NCBI GenBank assembly: GCA_011037195.1
Contig: JAAEAF010003371.1
Coordinates: forward strand, 31,295 to 95,294
Origin: Triatoma infestans
Lineage: Eukaryota; Arthropoda; Insecta; Hemiptera; Reduviidae
Reading direction: 5' to 3'
Length of the DNA stretch: 64,000 nucleotides
Shown: one piece after another, positions 11,431 through 21,935 of the stretch
Layout: every line of letters starts with the position of its first letter
Numbering within the stretch: position 1 is the stretch's first letter
Made by a program: the position numbers and the translations under genes
The notes under the pieces: model-generated
Told to the model about the DNA's origin: nothing
The model's database searches: none
What the model saw: only the letters and a program-made list of their open reading frames with translations

Positions 11431-12345
11431 CTGTACGAATAGAGGACTGAGGCAAGGAGACGCTTCTCGCCTGCCTCTTATTTAGCCTTAGAAAAAGTTA
11501 TCAAGGATTCTGGGACACAGACGTTTGGCACTACTCTGAACAAATCCTGCTAGCATACGCAGACGATGTGGGCATTATAACTAGATCCCTTTCCGCATTG
11601 AAGAATGCTTTTCATGTCCTTCAAGAAGCATCATGTCATATGAGCCTTACTATTAATCAAGAAAAGACAAAATACAAGTATGTCGGAGGTAGCAGTGGGC
11701 TCTCCGGAGGAAAACATAGAGATTGATACTTTTGCCTTTTCAAGGGCTCTCAAATTAACCAATCCAATAATATTTCGCTCGAGATTGGTAACAGAATTAT
11801 GGCTGCCAATAGAGCATATTTTAGCCTGATTAAGTATATGAAGAGCAGCTTGATCTCGAAAATTCACAAAACTCAGGCTTTATAAAACACTGTTTCGTCC
11901 GGTATTAACGTATGCCTCACAAGCTTTGGACAATCTCCAAAAGTGATGAAAAAAAAAAATTCTTATTTTTGAAAGGAAAATTCTTCGAAGGATCTTTGGA
12001 CCTGTGAAGGAAGAAGAAATTTGGAGAAGAAGGAAAAATAAGGAATTGTATGAAATGTTTGGGGAGCCAGATGTAGTGATCACTATAAAGCTAAATAGAC
12101 TAAGATGGGCAGGAGACGTTGTAAGAATGATGGAAGGAGAGGTTCCAAAAAAGTTACTCGATGGAGCAATAGTGGGCTCAAGAAAAATCGGTAGGCCGAA
12201 ATTTAGATGGCAGGATGTTGTCTCCAGTGATGAACTGTTGGGGGTCCGCAACTGGAAAGCAGCCGCACAAAGCAGAGACGGTTGGAAGAAACTCATTGAG
12301 GAGGCTAGGACCCCCTAAAAGGTTGTAATGCCATGGAGAGAGAGA
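11431..12345 (+). pseudogene. Non-LTR reverse transcriptase relic (palm to C-terminus)
   Basis: Starts with R-G-L-R-Q-G-D (RT motif 4) near 11445, then LAYADDVGIITRS at about 11550-11588, which holds the catalytic Y-A-D-D. After frame breaks a thumb region appears (L-F-R-P-V-L-T-Y-A-S), and then an open block 12004-12318 with LNRLRWAGDVVRM, IGRPKFRWQDVV and a final W-K-K-L-I-E-E-A. That W-A-G-x-V-x-R-M to G-R-P-x-x-R-W layout is the usual C-terminus of many arthropod LINE polymerases. The N-terminal half and endonuclease are absent (5' truncation). It ends in an AG microsatellite (12337-12350). Confidence 0.72.
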
Positions 12346-12350
12346 GAGAG

Positions 12351-13580
12351 TAGGTTATTCATTAATTAAATAATAATAAAATAATTTTGTTATATATGTT
12401 CGTATATATAGGGCGAGAATACAAACACATTAATAAAACACTGTTATTATTAAAACAAAGTATTATTAATTTTATATGAATTATACTATTGTGATTGTTA
12501 TTCGTTTTTTTATTACAACCTATATTGTTTTATTTATAAATTATTAACTAGCAAAGAGTTTTAAATTTTTTATGTCGACATGGTGTCCTTTTATTTAATA
12601 ATTTATTATTTTTATTTACAGACAGCTGTTGCTCTAAATAATATAAAAAAAAAAAATTGGTGTGAAACACTTACATGACCTTCTCTTACTGGCGTGAATG
12701 GCAATTTTCTTCACACTTATAATAATATAAATATATTATAATATAAAATATATACTATAATAATATAAAATATAATATAAATATAATAATATAAAAAATA
12801 AAATAAAAATGAAGTTGAGAATGCAATTATTATTATCAGAAATTAAAATTAGTGTTATTTACAAAAAAAAACAAAAAAAAAAACACATGCATTAATGAAA
12901 TCCAGTTTAAACCGGTATTGTTTCATTTTGGAATAAACATGGTCAAGGTAACACATGCATCCACGTCGATCTAGAAGTTCTTCCAAATGCTTGTGTGTTT
13001 ATAGATTGTATATATGTGATCGTTTGTAAAAGTTTAGGAAAATGCCAGTCCAGAAGTGATTATGTGTAATGTGATAAAGTAGAAGATTGCCAATAAATGC
13101 AGTAAACACCATTTGGTGGGAAGATGCGTTCTTTGTAAGTGATATTGGGGATTGTGACTTTAGGATCTCCGCAGTTAAGAAGGGGCTAATCCTTTTCTCT
13201 TACTGTTTATGTTAATGAGTGCGGGCATTTATATTAAACATTTAAAGGATATAAGATAAAAAGTATTTGATTCTAGCGAATTGTCTGGTTTATGTTAAAA
13301 ACGAACGTAAGACGAAATACTCCATTTGATTGACAATTGCTTAGTGAGTGATATACCGAAAAGAGGGAGTTATACCCACCTAGTCCGTTCTTTTCCAGTA
13401 CAATTGTCGGTTCCAAGATTTTATAAAAATCTTTAATAAAAACCAATACTGCATTTTCTTCAACTTTGCCGGGCATACATTTTGGTAGGTGTAATTATTA
13501 CAAAATTATAAAAATATTTATAATGTTGAAAATTGAAAATGTTTCTTTAAATATGTAGTATTTTATGAATTTTTTTTTAA
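12351..13580. other. AT-rich DNA with a short HINE-like end at 12650-12720
   Basis: The stretch 12655-12700 reads GGTGTGAAACACTTACATGA then C-C-T-T-C-T-C-T-T-A-C-T, the 5' end of the HINE-like family only. The rest (an AT-only zone 12715-12810 and 13000-13580) shows no gene; the frame 13273-13476 on the minus strand resembles nothing I know. Confidence 0.4.
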
Positions 13581-13584
13581 AAAA

Positions 13585-13845
13585 AAAACCTATTGCGCAA
13601 CAGCCCATGAAGGGCCATGGCTTGCCAGACGGCGATTTGATTAAACGGGGCGTGTAGTAGTAAGCACGCCGCAGTTCCCACGTCGTTTAGTTCCGGCCTT
13701 CGCTACCTAGGGCGCTACTAACTGCAGCTTCCCACTCTTTATCACGATGCTGGGTCAACACCGACTTTGCCCTCCCGGGGGAATCGAACCCTGAATTCTC
13801 GCACAAAAGGCGAGCGCGCTAGCCACTAGACCAAAGCGTGAAGAC
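13585..13845 (-). mobile_element. tRNA-derived SINE (family S2), minus strand
   Basis: Minus strand 5' end carries GGTCTAGTGGCTAGCGCGC (A box) and GGGTTCGATTCCC (B box), a tRNA-like polymerase III promoter. The body includes AAAGTCGGTGTTGACCCAGC and TAGCGCCCTAGG. Related copies lie at 56978-57215 and 55385-55560. A homopolymer run lies at the low-coordinate end. Confidence 0.75.
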
Positions 13846-14515
13846 ATTTCATAAATTATAGTTTTTTTATTATAATTACATTATGCTGTTTTTATATAGC
13901 TCAATTTAATTGGTTGAAAATAAAGTTTCATTGAGATTGCATTACCCTGAAGAATTAATAAGTTCGGAAATTTTAAAGTTTAAAGAAAAGAATAATTAAT
14001 TTTCAGGGTTTTTAATTGGATAGAAAAACAAAAAAAACTAATTTAAATACAAAACAAAATATGTTAAAATTTTACATTCAATGTGTTTCATTTTTTATTC
14101 ATTATTTTGTTGAAGTACTGAAAAAAAAACAATGGGAAACTCTGAAGGAAACAAAAGATTTCTCTTTCATTTCAGTAAATTATATTTAACAATTAATTTT
14201 CAGTCTATTAAATTAATTAGATAAATCATTTTGATTTTTTTTTTTTTTTTTTTTTTTTGCTTCCTCTTACTTCCTGGTAAAATGGAAGTATTTGAGATCG
14301 TGTCAGTTTTTTTAAATTTGAGTTTTCCCCGGAAATCAGAGATGGGCATGAAATTAAAAATTAAATTAAATTAAAAAACTAAAAATTAATCAGTTATCCC
14401 AAGTAAAATTAAAAAGTTGATTCATTCAAGTGAACAATTTAATTTAATTGAAATTAGAAATTATTATCTTATTATTAAATTACTTTTAAATAACTAAAAA
14501 AAAAAAATATAAAAC
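13846..14515. other. AT-rich DNA with a short HINE-like end at 14262-14345
   Basis: 14262-14345 resembles the hairpin end of the HINE-like family (TTCCTCTTACTTCCTGGTAA, later GATCGTGTCA) in diverged form. A 20-base T run lies at 14240-14259, and 14360-14480 is TTAAAT-rich. No gene seen. Confidence 0.4.
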
Positions 14516-14517
14516 AT

Positions 14518-14695
14518 GGGGCGGGTGTTGGTGTAGTGGTTATGAGCATGGACTTGTAAGTGGGAGGACCCCAGTTCGAGTCCCGCGTATAACTGCTAAA
14601 TTTTATATTGGTATAAAAAATGTTTACAGTAAAGTAGGTGCTTCCGCTACCGTCCACGACACCTAATTTGGTAGTTGGACGTTAAGCCCGCCGGA
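14518..14695 (+). mobile_element. tRNA-derived SINE (family S3)
   Basis: Head GGTGTAGTGGTTATGAGCAT (A box) and CCAGTTCGAGTCCCGCG (B box) spaced as in a tRNA. The 3' body ends with TTGGACGTTAAGCCCGCCGG. This is the only copy of this family I find in the window. The head lacks a convincing tRNA cloverleaf end, so it is a SINE rather than a tRNA gene. Confidence 0.65.
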
Positions 14696-14819
14696 AAAAA
14701 TAGTCATTACTTTACTTTTTTAATAATAAATCATTTAGTTGATTAAATTAATAAGAAAGTTTAGTTTAATTATAAAATAATGATTAAATTTTTAATTTAA
14801 TGCACACGTAAAATTACAA

Positions 14820-14900
14820 TAGCCCATAAGTGATCAGATGGCGACTTCGGGGGGGGGAGGGGTAAGCTAAGTACGTCGCAGTTCCCATCGCCGTTTATTT
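14820..14900 (-). repeat. SINE S2 fragment
   Basis: Contains GATGGCGACTTCGG and ACGTCGCAGTTCCCATCGCC, matching the body of the S2 element at 13620-13690. Both tRNA boxes are missing. Confidence 0.45.
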
Positions 14901-15126
14901 AAACGTGAAGATTGTTTCTTATAAGTAGATCAAAATAATGTATTAGGTGGGCTCTATTTCTAGACCGCTCATCCCCTTGAAGTCCGTATTAAACCTTCAA
15001 GAAGAAGGGACGCTTGAATTTATAAATACAGGAATAGAAATATCAATAGAGGAAATACGAGCCTAATTGTACCCTAATTTGTATATGCCAGCTCGAAGCC
15101 ACTTTTGCACCTGATTTTTAACTTCC

Positions 15127-15573
15127 TCATTGGATTTGAAAATGTTTCCCACGTAGAGCCTCTTTAAGGGGTCCAAACAAATGGAAATCCGATGGGGCGA
15201 GGTCGGGGCTATAGGGGGGATGTGGAAGGATCACCCTTCCCACTTTTTGATGTATTTCTTGAGTTAACGTACTATGCAGTGTGTGGGCATGAAGCAAAAT
15301 CACGCCTTTACACAAGAATCCACTACGTTTCGTTCGAATGGTAAGCTTTACTCTGTTTGTTAGCATATCACTGTAATACTGGCTGTTGTTGGTTCGTTGA
15401 TCTTCGAGATAGTCACAATAAATAGGCCCCTGCGCATTCCAGAATACTGTAACTATGTCTTTACCTGCAGACGGCTGGGTCTTGAATTTCTTTCGAATGG
15501 GAGAACCCGCATGCCTCCACTCAAGGCTTTGACGCTTAGATTCCGGCTGAAAATGATGTATCACATGTTTCAT
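15127..15573 (-). pseudogene. mariner transposase catalytic domain (inactive)
   Basis: 148 residues. Begins with H-H-F-Q-P-E-S-K-R-Q-S-L-E-W, the mariner block before the catalytic core, and ends with HPPYSPDLAPSDFHLFGPLK, which holds the third acidic residue of the D,D34D triad. The first catalytic position reads TVFWNAQG, so the usual aspartate after FW is asparagine. The second block reads V-I-L-L-H-A-H-T where families have L-L-H-D-N, so that aspartate is also lost. Two of three catalytic residues are therefore gone. The N-terminal DNA-binding half is in another frame at 15640-16030. Confidence 0.8.
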
Positions 15574-15639
15574 CTCATGTTACAATACTACTGAAAAATT
15601 CTTTTTCAATTAAACATCGTTCTTTCAACTGTTGATTAA

Positions 15640-16030
15640 TTTGAAACCACGGTTTCTTTGTGGGTGTCCCTAAGTTGTCTCGGAACCCATCTCGCACAAG
15701 TTTTCTTGAACTGCAGCTTATTCTGAATAATGTTATGAACAGTTTCAACACTAACGTGCACTTCTTCAGCTATCAGTTTAACAGTAATACGCCTGTTATC
15801 CTGAATTAACGCGTTAATGCGAGATTCGTAGGAGGAAGTTACAACTTCAACCGGTTGTCCACTTCGTTGCTCGTCACATACACTTTACACGCCCACTTTT
15901 TAAACTGTTCTACCAATTTGTAAACGTTCGAACGGTTCAAAAAATTATTCCCATACACTTTCAATATTCTTTCGTGGATTTCACTACCTTTGATATACTC
16001 TACAACTAAAAATCTAATCACTGATCGCTA
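15640..16030 (-). pseudogene. mariner transposase N-terminal DNA-binding region
   Basis: Minus strand reads MIRFLVVEYIKGSEIHERIL and then NRSNVYKLVEQFKKW, the paired helix-turn-helix of mariner transposases (pattern I-R-F-L-x-x-x-x-x-K-G-x-E-I-H). Downstream the linker (R-I-N-A-L-I-Q, then R-R-I-T-V-K-L-I) is in shifted frames. The intact-frame equivalent is at 31807-32235. Confidence 0.7.
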
Positions 16031-16237
16031 TTCTTCCGAAGTGCAATGCTCGAGTGGATTCGCCAGTATTAACTCAATACATTTGAGGTTATGCTTACCA
16101 AATACTCTCTACAGCTGATGAGAATCTAAGTATAAGGATGCCAACTTGTCGCAACGCACTTAAACTATTGTATTGATTAAACAAACCGTTTCTGAGCTAC
16201 AGCGATTTGTCTCGTTACTTATTGAATGACCCTCGTA

Positions 16238-16772
16238 GAAGTAGAATTGAATAAAGCGAAAAATGGAAAAGTCCCAGAACCAGATAGAAATTCTAAAATT
16301 ATATTCATAGAATTCCTAAAAAATAGCGGGAAAAAATGTGTATCATTCTTACAAAGCTCTTAACAAGATTTTAGCGGGCGAAAAGATTACCGATGACATG
16401 ATGACATTAGCACGCATCACCCCTCTATTTATAAAAAAAGGTAACAAAAAAAAATATGTACCAATTATTAAGGAATATGTGTGGATTAACATATATAATA
16501 CTTGGATGTATATAATAATTAAAAATCTGCAACTAACAGGCACTACCAAAAACAGGTAACTGTAATAAATAAATAAATAAATCTACATCAAAGAGAAAGT
16601 CGAAGCGATTTCTAAACATGAAGGGGCGTTCCCAAATTATTGTATACCACATATGAAATATTAGCAACATAAATTTTATTTGTATTTTTTAATTAGGTCT
16701 AGGGACTACATATATTTAATTTTTCTTTAAACTCATACATGACTTTCTCTTTACAAATATATACAAATTTTT
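16238..16772. other. AT-rich DNA, possible LINE scrap
   Basis: The frame 16338-16559 reads Y-H-S-Y-K-A-L-N-K-I then TLARITPLFIKKGNK. The I-T-P-L-F-K-K-G pattern recalls the RT motif that follows the fingers in LINEs, but the match is too short to claim. The rest is unremarkable. Confidence 0.3.
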
Positions 16773-17766
16773 TTTACTTTTCTTACTCCTAGTAAGAGGA
16801 AGTATTGTAATCGTGTCAAATTTTCGATATCGAGTTTACACCGGAAATATCTGTTTTGAGGTCCCCTAGTCCCAAAAAGTGGTTTTTAGCAATTGGTGTG
16901 TGTGTATGTATGTATATGATCAGCATAACTCAAAAAAAGAAAAAGTTCAAACTTGATATTCCGTTTAGGCATTACCATGGGATCTGACAGTAGGATAGCG
17001 GTCAAATTCCTTAACCGGAAGTACCGCTTTACTAAATAGTTTTTTCAATTTTTTTGCAATTTTTTCCAAAATGGCCCCAACGATTTTCTTCAAACTTAGT
17101 ATATCAACTACACATACAAAGATCTACAATTTTTATTTGAAACATTTTTCCGGGAAAATGCATTTAAGGGCACTTTTAGGGGAGGGGGTGGTGGTTGGGT
17201 TGTCATCTAAAGTGCTATTTCAGTTTCTTACAAAATTCTATCAGCTAAATAATATTAATTAGAATTAAATATGTTGTTGAAATTCCGAGTTTGAAAAAAT
17301 CGGATGACCGGAAGTGCATTTTTACTGAAATGTATTTTTTCAATGTTCTGCTATTTTTCTAAAACGGCTCCAACGATTTTCTTTAAACTAAGTATGTGAA
17401 TTACACATATAAAGAGCTACAACTTTTATTTGAAACATTTCTTCGGGTCAACTTATTTAAGCGGGCTTTTTTGGGAGAGGGGTAATGTTATGTTATTTTT
17501 TCTAATGTGCTGTCATAGTTGACTATTTCAATTCTACCATCCAAACAAAATTAATTAGAAATAAATAGATGGCCAAAATTCCGAGTTTCAAGAAAAATTA
17601 GTAAACCGGATGTGCGCTTATTAACGAACATTTTATTTAGTTTTCGACAAACACCAAGGAATTTCACATCAACTTTGGTAAACAAACCATAAAATTTGTC
17701 AATTAGGTACAATTTTGAAAACTGGATTAAGAGAAAGTTGTGTGAGTGTTTCACACCAGATTTCTT
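16773..17766 (-). mobile_element. HINE-like dispersed repeat, full copy 2
   Basis: Starts (plus strand) with TTACTTTTCTTACTCC and the hairpin complement, and ends with GTGAGTGTTTCACACCAGA at about 17742-17760. ETS-like words (ACCGGAAGT or a one-base variant) recur near 17020, 17308 and 17607, about 290-300 bp apart, marking the internal tandem units. Confidence 0.75.
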
Positions 17767-17984
17767 TTAACTTAAAATTTTACTCATTTGTTCTAACATA
17801 AACATACAACATCCGGGTTGGGGGGGGGAGTACCAACCTATCACGAACCCAGTCTGGCAGTGAAGAGATTACATTGTGGTCCAGTATATTCCATCCCGTA
17901 TTTTTGAAATATAACGTTATAAATTTCGTACAACTATCTAAAATTGTTATTTTTTTTTGTTTGAAAATATTTGAAATAAAACTG

Positions 17985-18192
17985 ATAAGTTTTTATCTGT
18001 GCCGATAACAATCGAAGTTTAAAGGAAATAGTTATAGTGGTTTTCGAGATAATTCCAAAAAAACTAAAAAAAAAGAAATCCTATTCTATAGATGAGCTTC
18101 CGGTGACTTTTCGTGTTTGAGATAATCTGTTCACTTTCGAAAATTGACGATCGCAATCCTTCCTCTTATTAGGAGTAAGAAAAAGTTAAAAA
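17985..18192 (+). repeat. HINE-like fragment (hairpin end)
   Basis: Contains GAGCTTCCGGTGACTTTTCG and ends CCTCTTATTAGGAGTAAGAA. The internal units are deleted. Confidence 0.55.
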
Positions 18193-18735
18193 AAAATAAA
18201 AATAAAAAATAAAAAACTTATTATAATCAAATGAGCCTGAATTAACATTTTCAATTATGCGAGACAAGATAGCTTTGATTAGTTTCAAGGTTTCAGATTA
18301 ATTTCACTGCTTATTAACATACTCATTGCCTTCAAAATGGTACAGTGTCTTTATAGTCAATTTGCATTTTAATAATCTTTTTAATCCCATGCCATTCATT
18401 CACTTTGAACTTAACATTGATTTTATCACCACCAACTCCCCCCCACCACCACTTTAACAATTTCATATTTTTCTGTAATCTCTATTAATTTAAAGAGCTA
18501 TCTGTTACTTCTTAATAACATTTTGTAAAAGTCTGTTGGGAATAAAGATGATAAGATAGAATAGGAAATGCAGAGGAATGAATAGATATGCCGATTAAAG
18601 ATGATTATAACTGCGCATGACCAAGTAGTGATCGTCTAGGAGAGAAAGAGAGAGGATTTGGAATTCATGGCAAGTAATTTAAATAAAGCATAGGGATGGA
18701 AGATTAATTTCACAAAGACAGCATACATTATGATA
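18193..18735. other. AT-rich DNA, no gene seen
   Basis: No repeat family recognised. The region from about 18600 may belong to the following LINE. Confidence 0.35.
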
Positions 18736-19390
18736 GAATGTGATAAGGAAAAAGTTTGGAAGTGGAGAAGTACCATACGACCCGTACCCTTGCAGTCGAT
18801 GTTGCCTAAAAATGGGGGATCCCTTACCTTGGAGGTATGTAAAAGAATTTCAAGCGCATGAAAGACTATTAAACCGTTACATCCGGTATTATGGAACCAT
18901 TTACAAAGAAAATAAGAAGAAAATTTTCTGTTCCATAATCGAAGGCATTTTATTGTACACAATAGAAATGTGGACCGCCAGTAGGAGGATTGAAGAGAAG
19001 TTAAAGAGCATAGAAATGGATTTCTGGAGAAGGTGTCTAAGGAAAGTGGGAATGGACAGGTTGAGAAATGTCAGAATAAGGAAGGTGATGGAAGTTAAAG
19101 AAAATATTATCGAAAGAGCTATAAAGAGAAAGGTGAATTAGTATGGTCATTTAAGAAAGATGGCACCTAGTAAAATATAGAAATGGATGTCACGAAGAGG
19201 AAGAAGAAGGGGTAATCCAAACACAGTGGACTAGTTGAAGAAGGAGTAGGCTTATAACAATAATGGAAAGATGGAGTCGAGGAAGAAATGGCCGATTTCG
19301 GCCTGACGGATGATGAGTTGCAGACAGAGATAAGTGGAGAATTGCCTTGATCTAAATGGCAACCCTTAAAAGAAGCTAGTAGCAACATAA
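18736..19390 (+). pseudogene. LINE polymerase C-terminus relic
   Basis: Reads KIFCSIIEGILLYTIEMWTA, then KLKSIEMDFWRRCLRKVGMD, V-R-I-R-K-V-M-E-V, and after a stop Y-G-H-L-R-K-M and W-M-S-R-R-G-R-R-R-G-N-P. This is the thumb and C-terminal region found in many arthropod LINE polymerases (pattern L-L-Y-x-x-E-x-W to W-x-G-H-x-x-R-M to G-x-R-x-x-G-R-P). The RT palm and everything upstream are missing. A related piece lies in opposite orientation at 30545-31260. Confidence 0.65.
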
Positions 19391-19421
19391 GTACGCCTAA
19401 ATATAAGTATGTTTAATAAAA

Positions 19422-19826
19422 ATCTGGTGTGAAACTGTCACACGAATTCTCTTAATCTATTAATTATAATTTAATTAACAAATTCCTTGATACATACAAC
19501 GTACAATATTTAGTTGAGGCTAGCCATAAAGAAAAAAAGTTGTGTAAAATCATTTTATGGTTTCGGAAAAATGTTTCATAAAAAAATGATACATTTTTAT
19601 AGTAGATGCAAATGTTGCAATAAAAGTGGTAGGTATTTATGTATGTAGATAGTATATGAAATTAAAGGAAATTGTTGCAGCCGTTTTGCGGAAAATCACG
19701 CAAAACTAAAAAAAAAAAAAACAAATTCAGTAGTCAAGTTCCAGTTGATGGATTTTTGCCCGAAACCTTCGTATTTTCTGTTAAAATTCAATTTCGAAAA
19801 CTAGGAGAATAAGAGAAAGTAATAAT
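19422..19826 (+). repeat. HINE-like copy, internally deleted
   Basis: Starts CTGGTGTGAAACTGTCACAC and ends GAATAAGAGAAAGT. Only one of the 300-bp units remains. Confidence 0.6.
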
Positions 19827-19916
19827 TCCAAATTTCTAGAAAATATTGCAAGTAATAGATCCTGAGATTGATCCTAATATATCCTGATACTTCAAAAATG
19901 TATTTTCAACCAAGTA

Positions 19917-20214
19917 TGTAACAGCAACCAAGAGAGCAGAGAAAGAGAAACCAAATGCCAGGACCACTCTCTCGGACCAGAGTGGGAGAAGCCATATAAA
20001 TACAGCGGCGGGACACAGAGAATATATAGTTCAAATTAGTTCAGAAGATAGTTCACCAGTCACAACGTGTCATTACCCCTTCCACTCTACCTTAATCTAC
20101 CATCTTTACTGTAAAGTCCAGGCAGTCAGTGTAACTTATTATATATTAGTGTTAACCAAGTCTTGTTAATTCATCAAACCAAACCAATTCTCTCCAACCA
20201 ACTCATCCATTATA
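19917..20214 (+). repeat. LTR-like repeat with promoter (copy L1)
   Basis: Starts TGTAACAGCA and ends near TCATCCATTATA. Contains a TATA box (CATATAAATACAGCG, about 19994-20008) followed by a TTAGTTCAG initiator-like region and TAAAGTCCAGGCAGTC. Similar copies are at 34839-35133 and 35595-35862. The size and promoter layout suit a solo LTR, but the 3' end lacks a clear CA and I see no target duplication. It abuts the family A palindrome. Confidence 0.5.
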
Positions 20215-20282
20215 TGTGGTGGTTCCGCAGAGCTGGAAAGCATCAGAGATATTTTCCGTGATAGCCTGCTTCTTTTTGTGGT

Positions 20283-20320
20283 CATCGACCGGTTTCGGGC
20301 ATTCGCCCATCATCAGGATG
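20283..20320 (-). ncRNA. Hammerhead ribozyme core H1 (all conserved bases present)
   Basis: On the minus strand: stem I strand CATC (20320-20317), CTGATGA (20316-20310), one extra T, stem II GGGC-GAAT-GCCC, then GAAA, CCGGTC, and stem I strand GATG (20286-20283). CATC pairs with GATG. Predicted cleavage follows the C of GTC at 20287. Stem III is the tiny self-complementary ACCGGT, as in Penelope-type hammerheads that work best as dimers. The extra T after CTGATGA needs a bulge and is shared by all copies. Confidence 0.75.
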
Positions 20321-20952
20321 CTTTTTGTCAAACAGTATATAGATTAGTACAAAGCAAATTTAGTTGATACACGGGTCTTTAAATGTTTTTGTTAGGGCCT
20401 AACTAGATTAAGAGGGGTGTAGGTACCTGAGTGAGAAAAACACATGTTTCGGTCTTTAAAGGGGCATATTGTACCCTTTAAAAATTGAAACATCCAAAAC
20501 GTGGAGATGTATAACTTAAACTATGTTTTGAAGGAGATTTACTTAATAATTAATTACCCATACCATGTTACTATTATATTTATTTATTTATTTATAACAG
20601 CGCGAAATAACACTGTGTCAGCCGCGGGCTACTGTGAAATAGTTACTGTCAAGAAATACTAGCTCACGGCTGACACAGTGTTATTTCACGCTGTTATAAA
20701 TAAATAAATATAATAGTAAGATAATATGGGTAATTAATTATTAAGTAAATCTCCTTCAAAAAACTTAGTTTAAGTTACATATCCCACGTGTTGGATGTTT
20801 CCATTTTTAAAGACAGAAACATGTGTTTTTCCCACTCAGATACCAATACCTCTCTTAACCTAGTTAGGCCCTTAACAAAAACATTTAAAGACCGGTGTAT
20901 CAACTAAATTTGCTCTGTGCAAATCTGTGCTATCACACTGTTTGACAAAAAG

Positions 20953-20990
20953 CATCCTGATGATGGGCGAAAGCCCGAAACCGGTCGATG
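20953..20990 (+). ncRNA. Hammerhead ribozyme core H2 (all conserved bases present)
   Basis: Stem I CATC 20953-20956, CTGATGA 20957-20963, bulged T 20964, stem II GGGC 20965-20968 with GAAA loop and GCCC 20973-20976, GAAA 20977-20980, CCGGTC 20981-20986, stem I GATG 20987-20990. Predicted cleavage is after C20986. It is the inverted partner of the core at 20283-20320. Confidence 0.78.
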
Positions 20991-21035
20991 AGTACAAAAA
21001 GAAACACGGTATCACGGAAAATATCTTTGATGTAT

Positions 21036-21544
21036 TTAATTAGAGAAACAGTGAAGGTTCTCTTGGATGATTAGCAATACATCTCAGACATACTCCCACT
21101 TTTCAACTCTAATTATCTATCCTAATGATAGTTCTGATTTCAGACTTGTCATTAACGTACGGTGACCCCTATGTGTAGATGAAAATCAGACCTAATGTTG
21201 CGTTCAATGTTAATTCACCATCGTGTTTCTACCATTTTATACCCTTGAGTATGAAACAGTAATTTAGTACTGCTATTACAACAGAATGTTCTACTTGGGC
21301 AATTCCATGTTGTAATGTCTTATCTCCTCATAGCATTCACCCATGGAAGAATGATTAATGTTGCATTTTTTTGTTACAAGAATGTTAATAGAGGTAATTA
21401 AAAGAGTTAATGATAAATTTAACACGTGCTTTTTATATCAATTTTTCGTGAGCAATCTTTTCATAAATTTACTCTGCTCTGTAATTTTCCTTATAATTTA
21501 AATTCGTGTCAGATTTTCGAAATATAGATTATAAATTCTGTTGA
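21036..21544. other. AT-rich DNA, no gene seen
   Basis: No repeat family or coding frame recognised. Confidence 0.4.
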
Positions 21545-21910
21545 TATGAACAGGCTTGCCACAGCACCCGAGCAAGATCCGTTCGACAGAACCCCCATCA
21601 GGTTAAGATCCCTAAGGAATCCTAATACCTGACGGGCTCTAGGGAGGGTATATCCCAGGTAACTTGGTAACTACCCAGGTACTTAAATCTGCTCTGAGTG
21701 GCAGCCTCGCAGTGCGTTAGGAGATGTAATGGAATTTCCTCCATCTCCCTACAGAGTCTGCATGAGCTGTCACTTTCCAAACCCGCTTCGTCAGGTGTCC
21801 TCTGAGTCGACAATGCCCCGAGAGAAAACCCGTAAGAAAGCGGAGCTTGTTCTTACTCTAGCCGATGCAGGCCTCCGATCTGCGTTGGTTATAAAAGTGA
21901 TAGGTCTTAT
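21545..21910 (-). pseudogene. LINE polymerase C-terminal zinc-finger relic
   Basis: The minus-strand frame 21622-21813 reads C-R-L-C-R-E-M-E-E-I-P-L-H-L-L-T-H-C, a C-x2-C-x8-H-x4-C zinc knuckle typical of the C-terminus of R1/Jockey/I-type LINE polymerases. It follows a run that reads D-E-A-G-L-E-S-D-S-S. Sequence upstream (21815-21905) is in another frame. The RT core is absent. GC content is much higher than the flanks, as expected for a relic of former coding sequence. Confidence 0.65.
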
Positions 21911-21935
21911 GTAATATTATTATTATTCATCTATG

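Larger units (their letters stand above)
15065..16237 (-). mobile_element. mariner element relic (copy M1)
   Basis: The right end carries the terminal repeat (complement of CGAGGGTCATTCAATAAG, 16214-16235) next to a TA dinucleotide. The same terminus opens copy M2 at 31426. The other terminus is missing, the match ending near 15065. Both transposase halves lie inside on the minus strand, separated by frameshifts. Mariner elements move by cut and paste at TA. Confidence 0.75.
20215..21035. mobile_element. Family A palindromic element with two hammerhead cores
   Basis: Two arms of about 400 bp (20215-20632 and 20660-21035) are near-identical inverted copies around a centre at about 20645. The left arm opens GGTTCCGCAGAGCTGG and CATCAGAGATATTTTCCGTG; the right arm closes with the complement CACGGAAAATATCTTTGATG. 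Each arm carries a complete hammerhead-type core pointing outward. The left arm has an extra duplicated patch near 20455-20485. No frame longer than about 60 residues lies between the arms, so there is no RT or GIY-YIG endonuclease. Arms plus ribozymes match Penelope-like element terminal repeats; non-autonomy is an inference. Confidence 0.75.

Noticed and set aside
12004..12318. 104-residue frame as a host gene
   Set aside because: Residue pattern is the C-terminus of a LINE polymerase, continuous with the Y-A-D-D block upstream.
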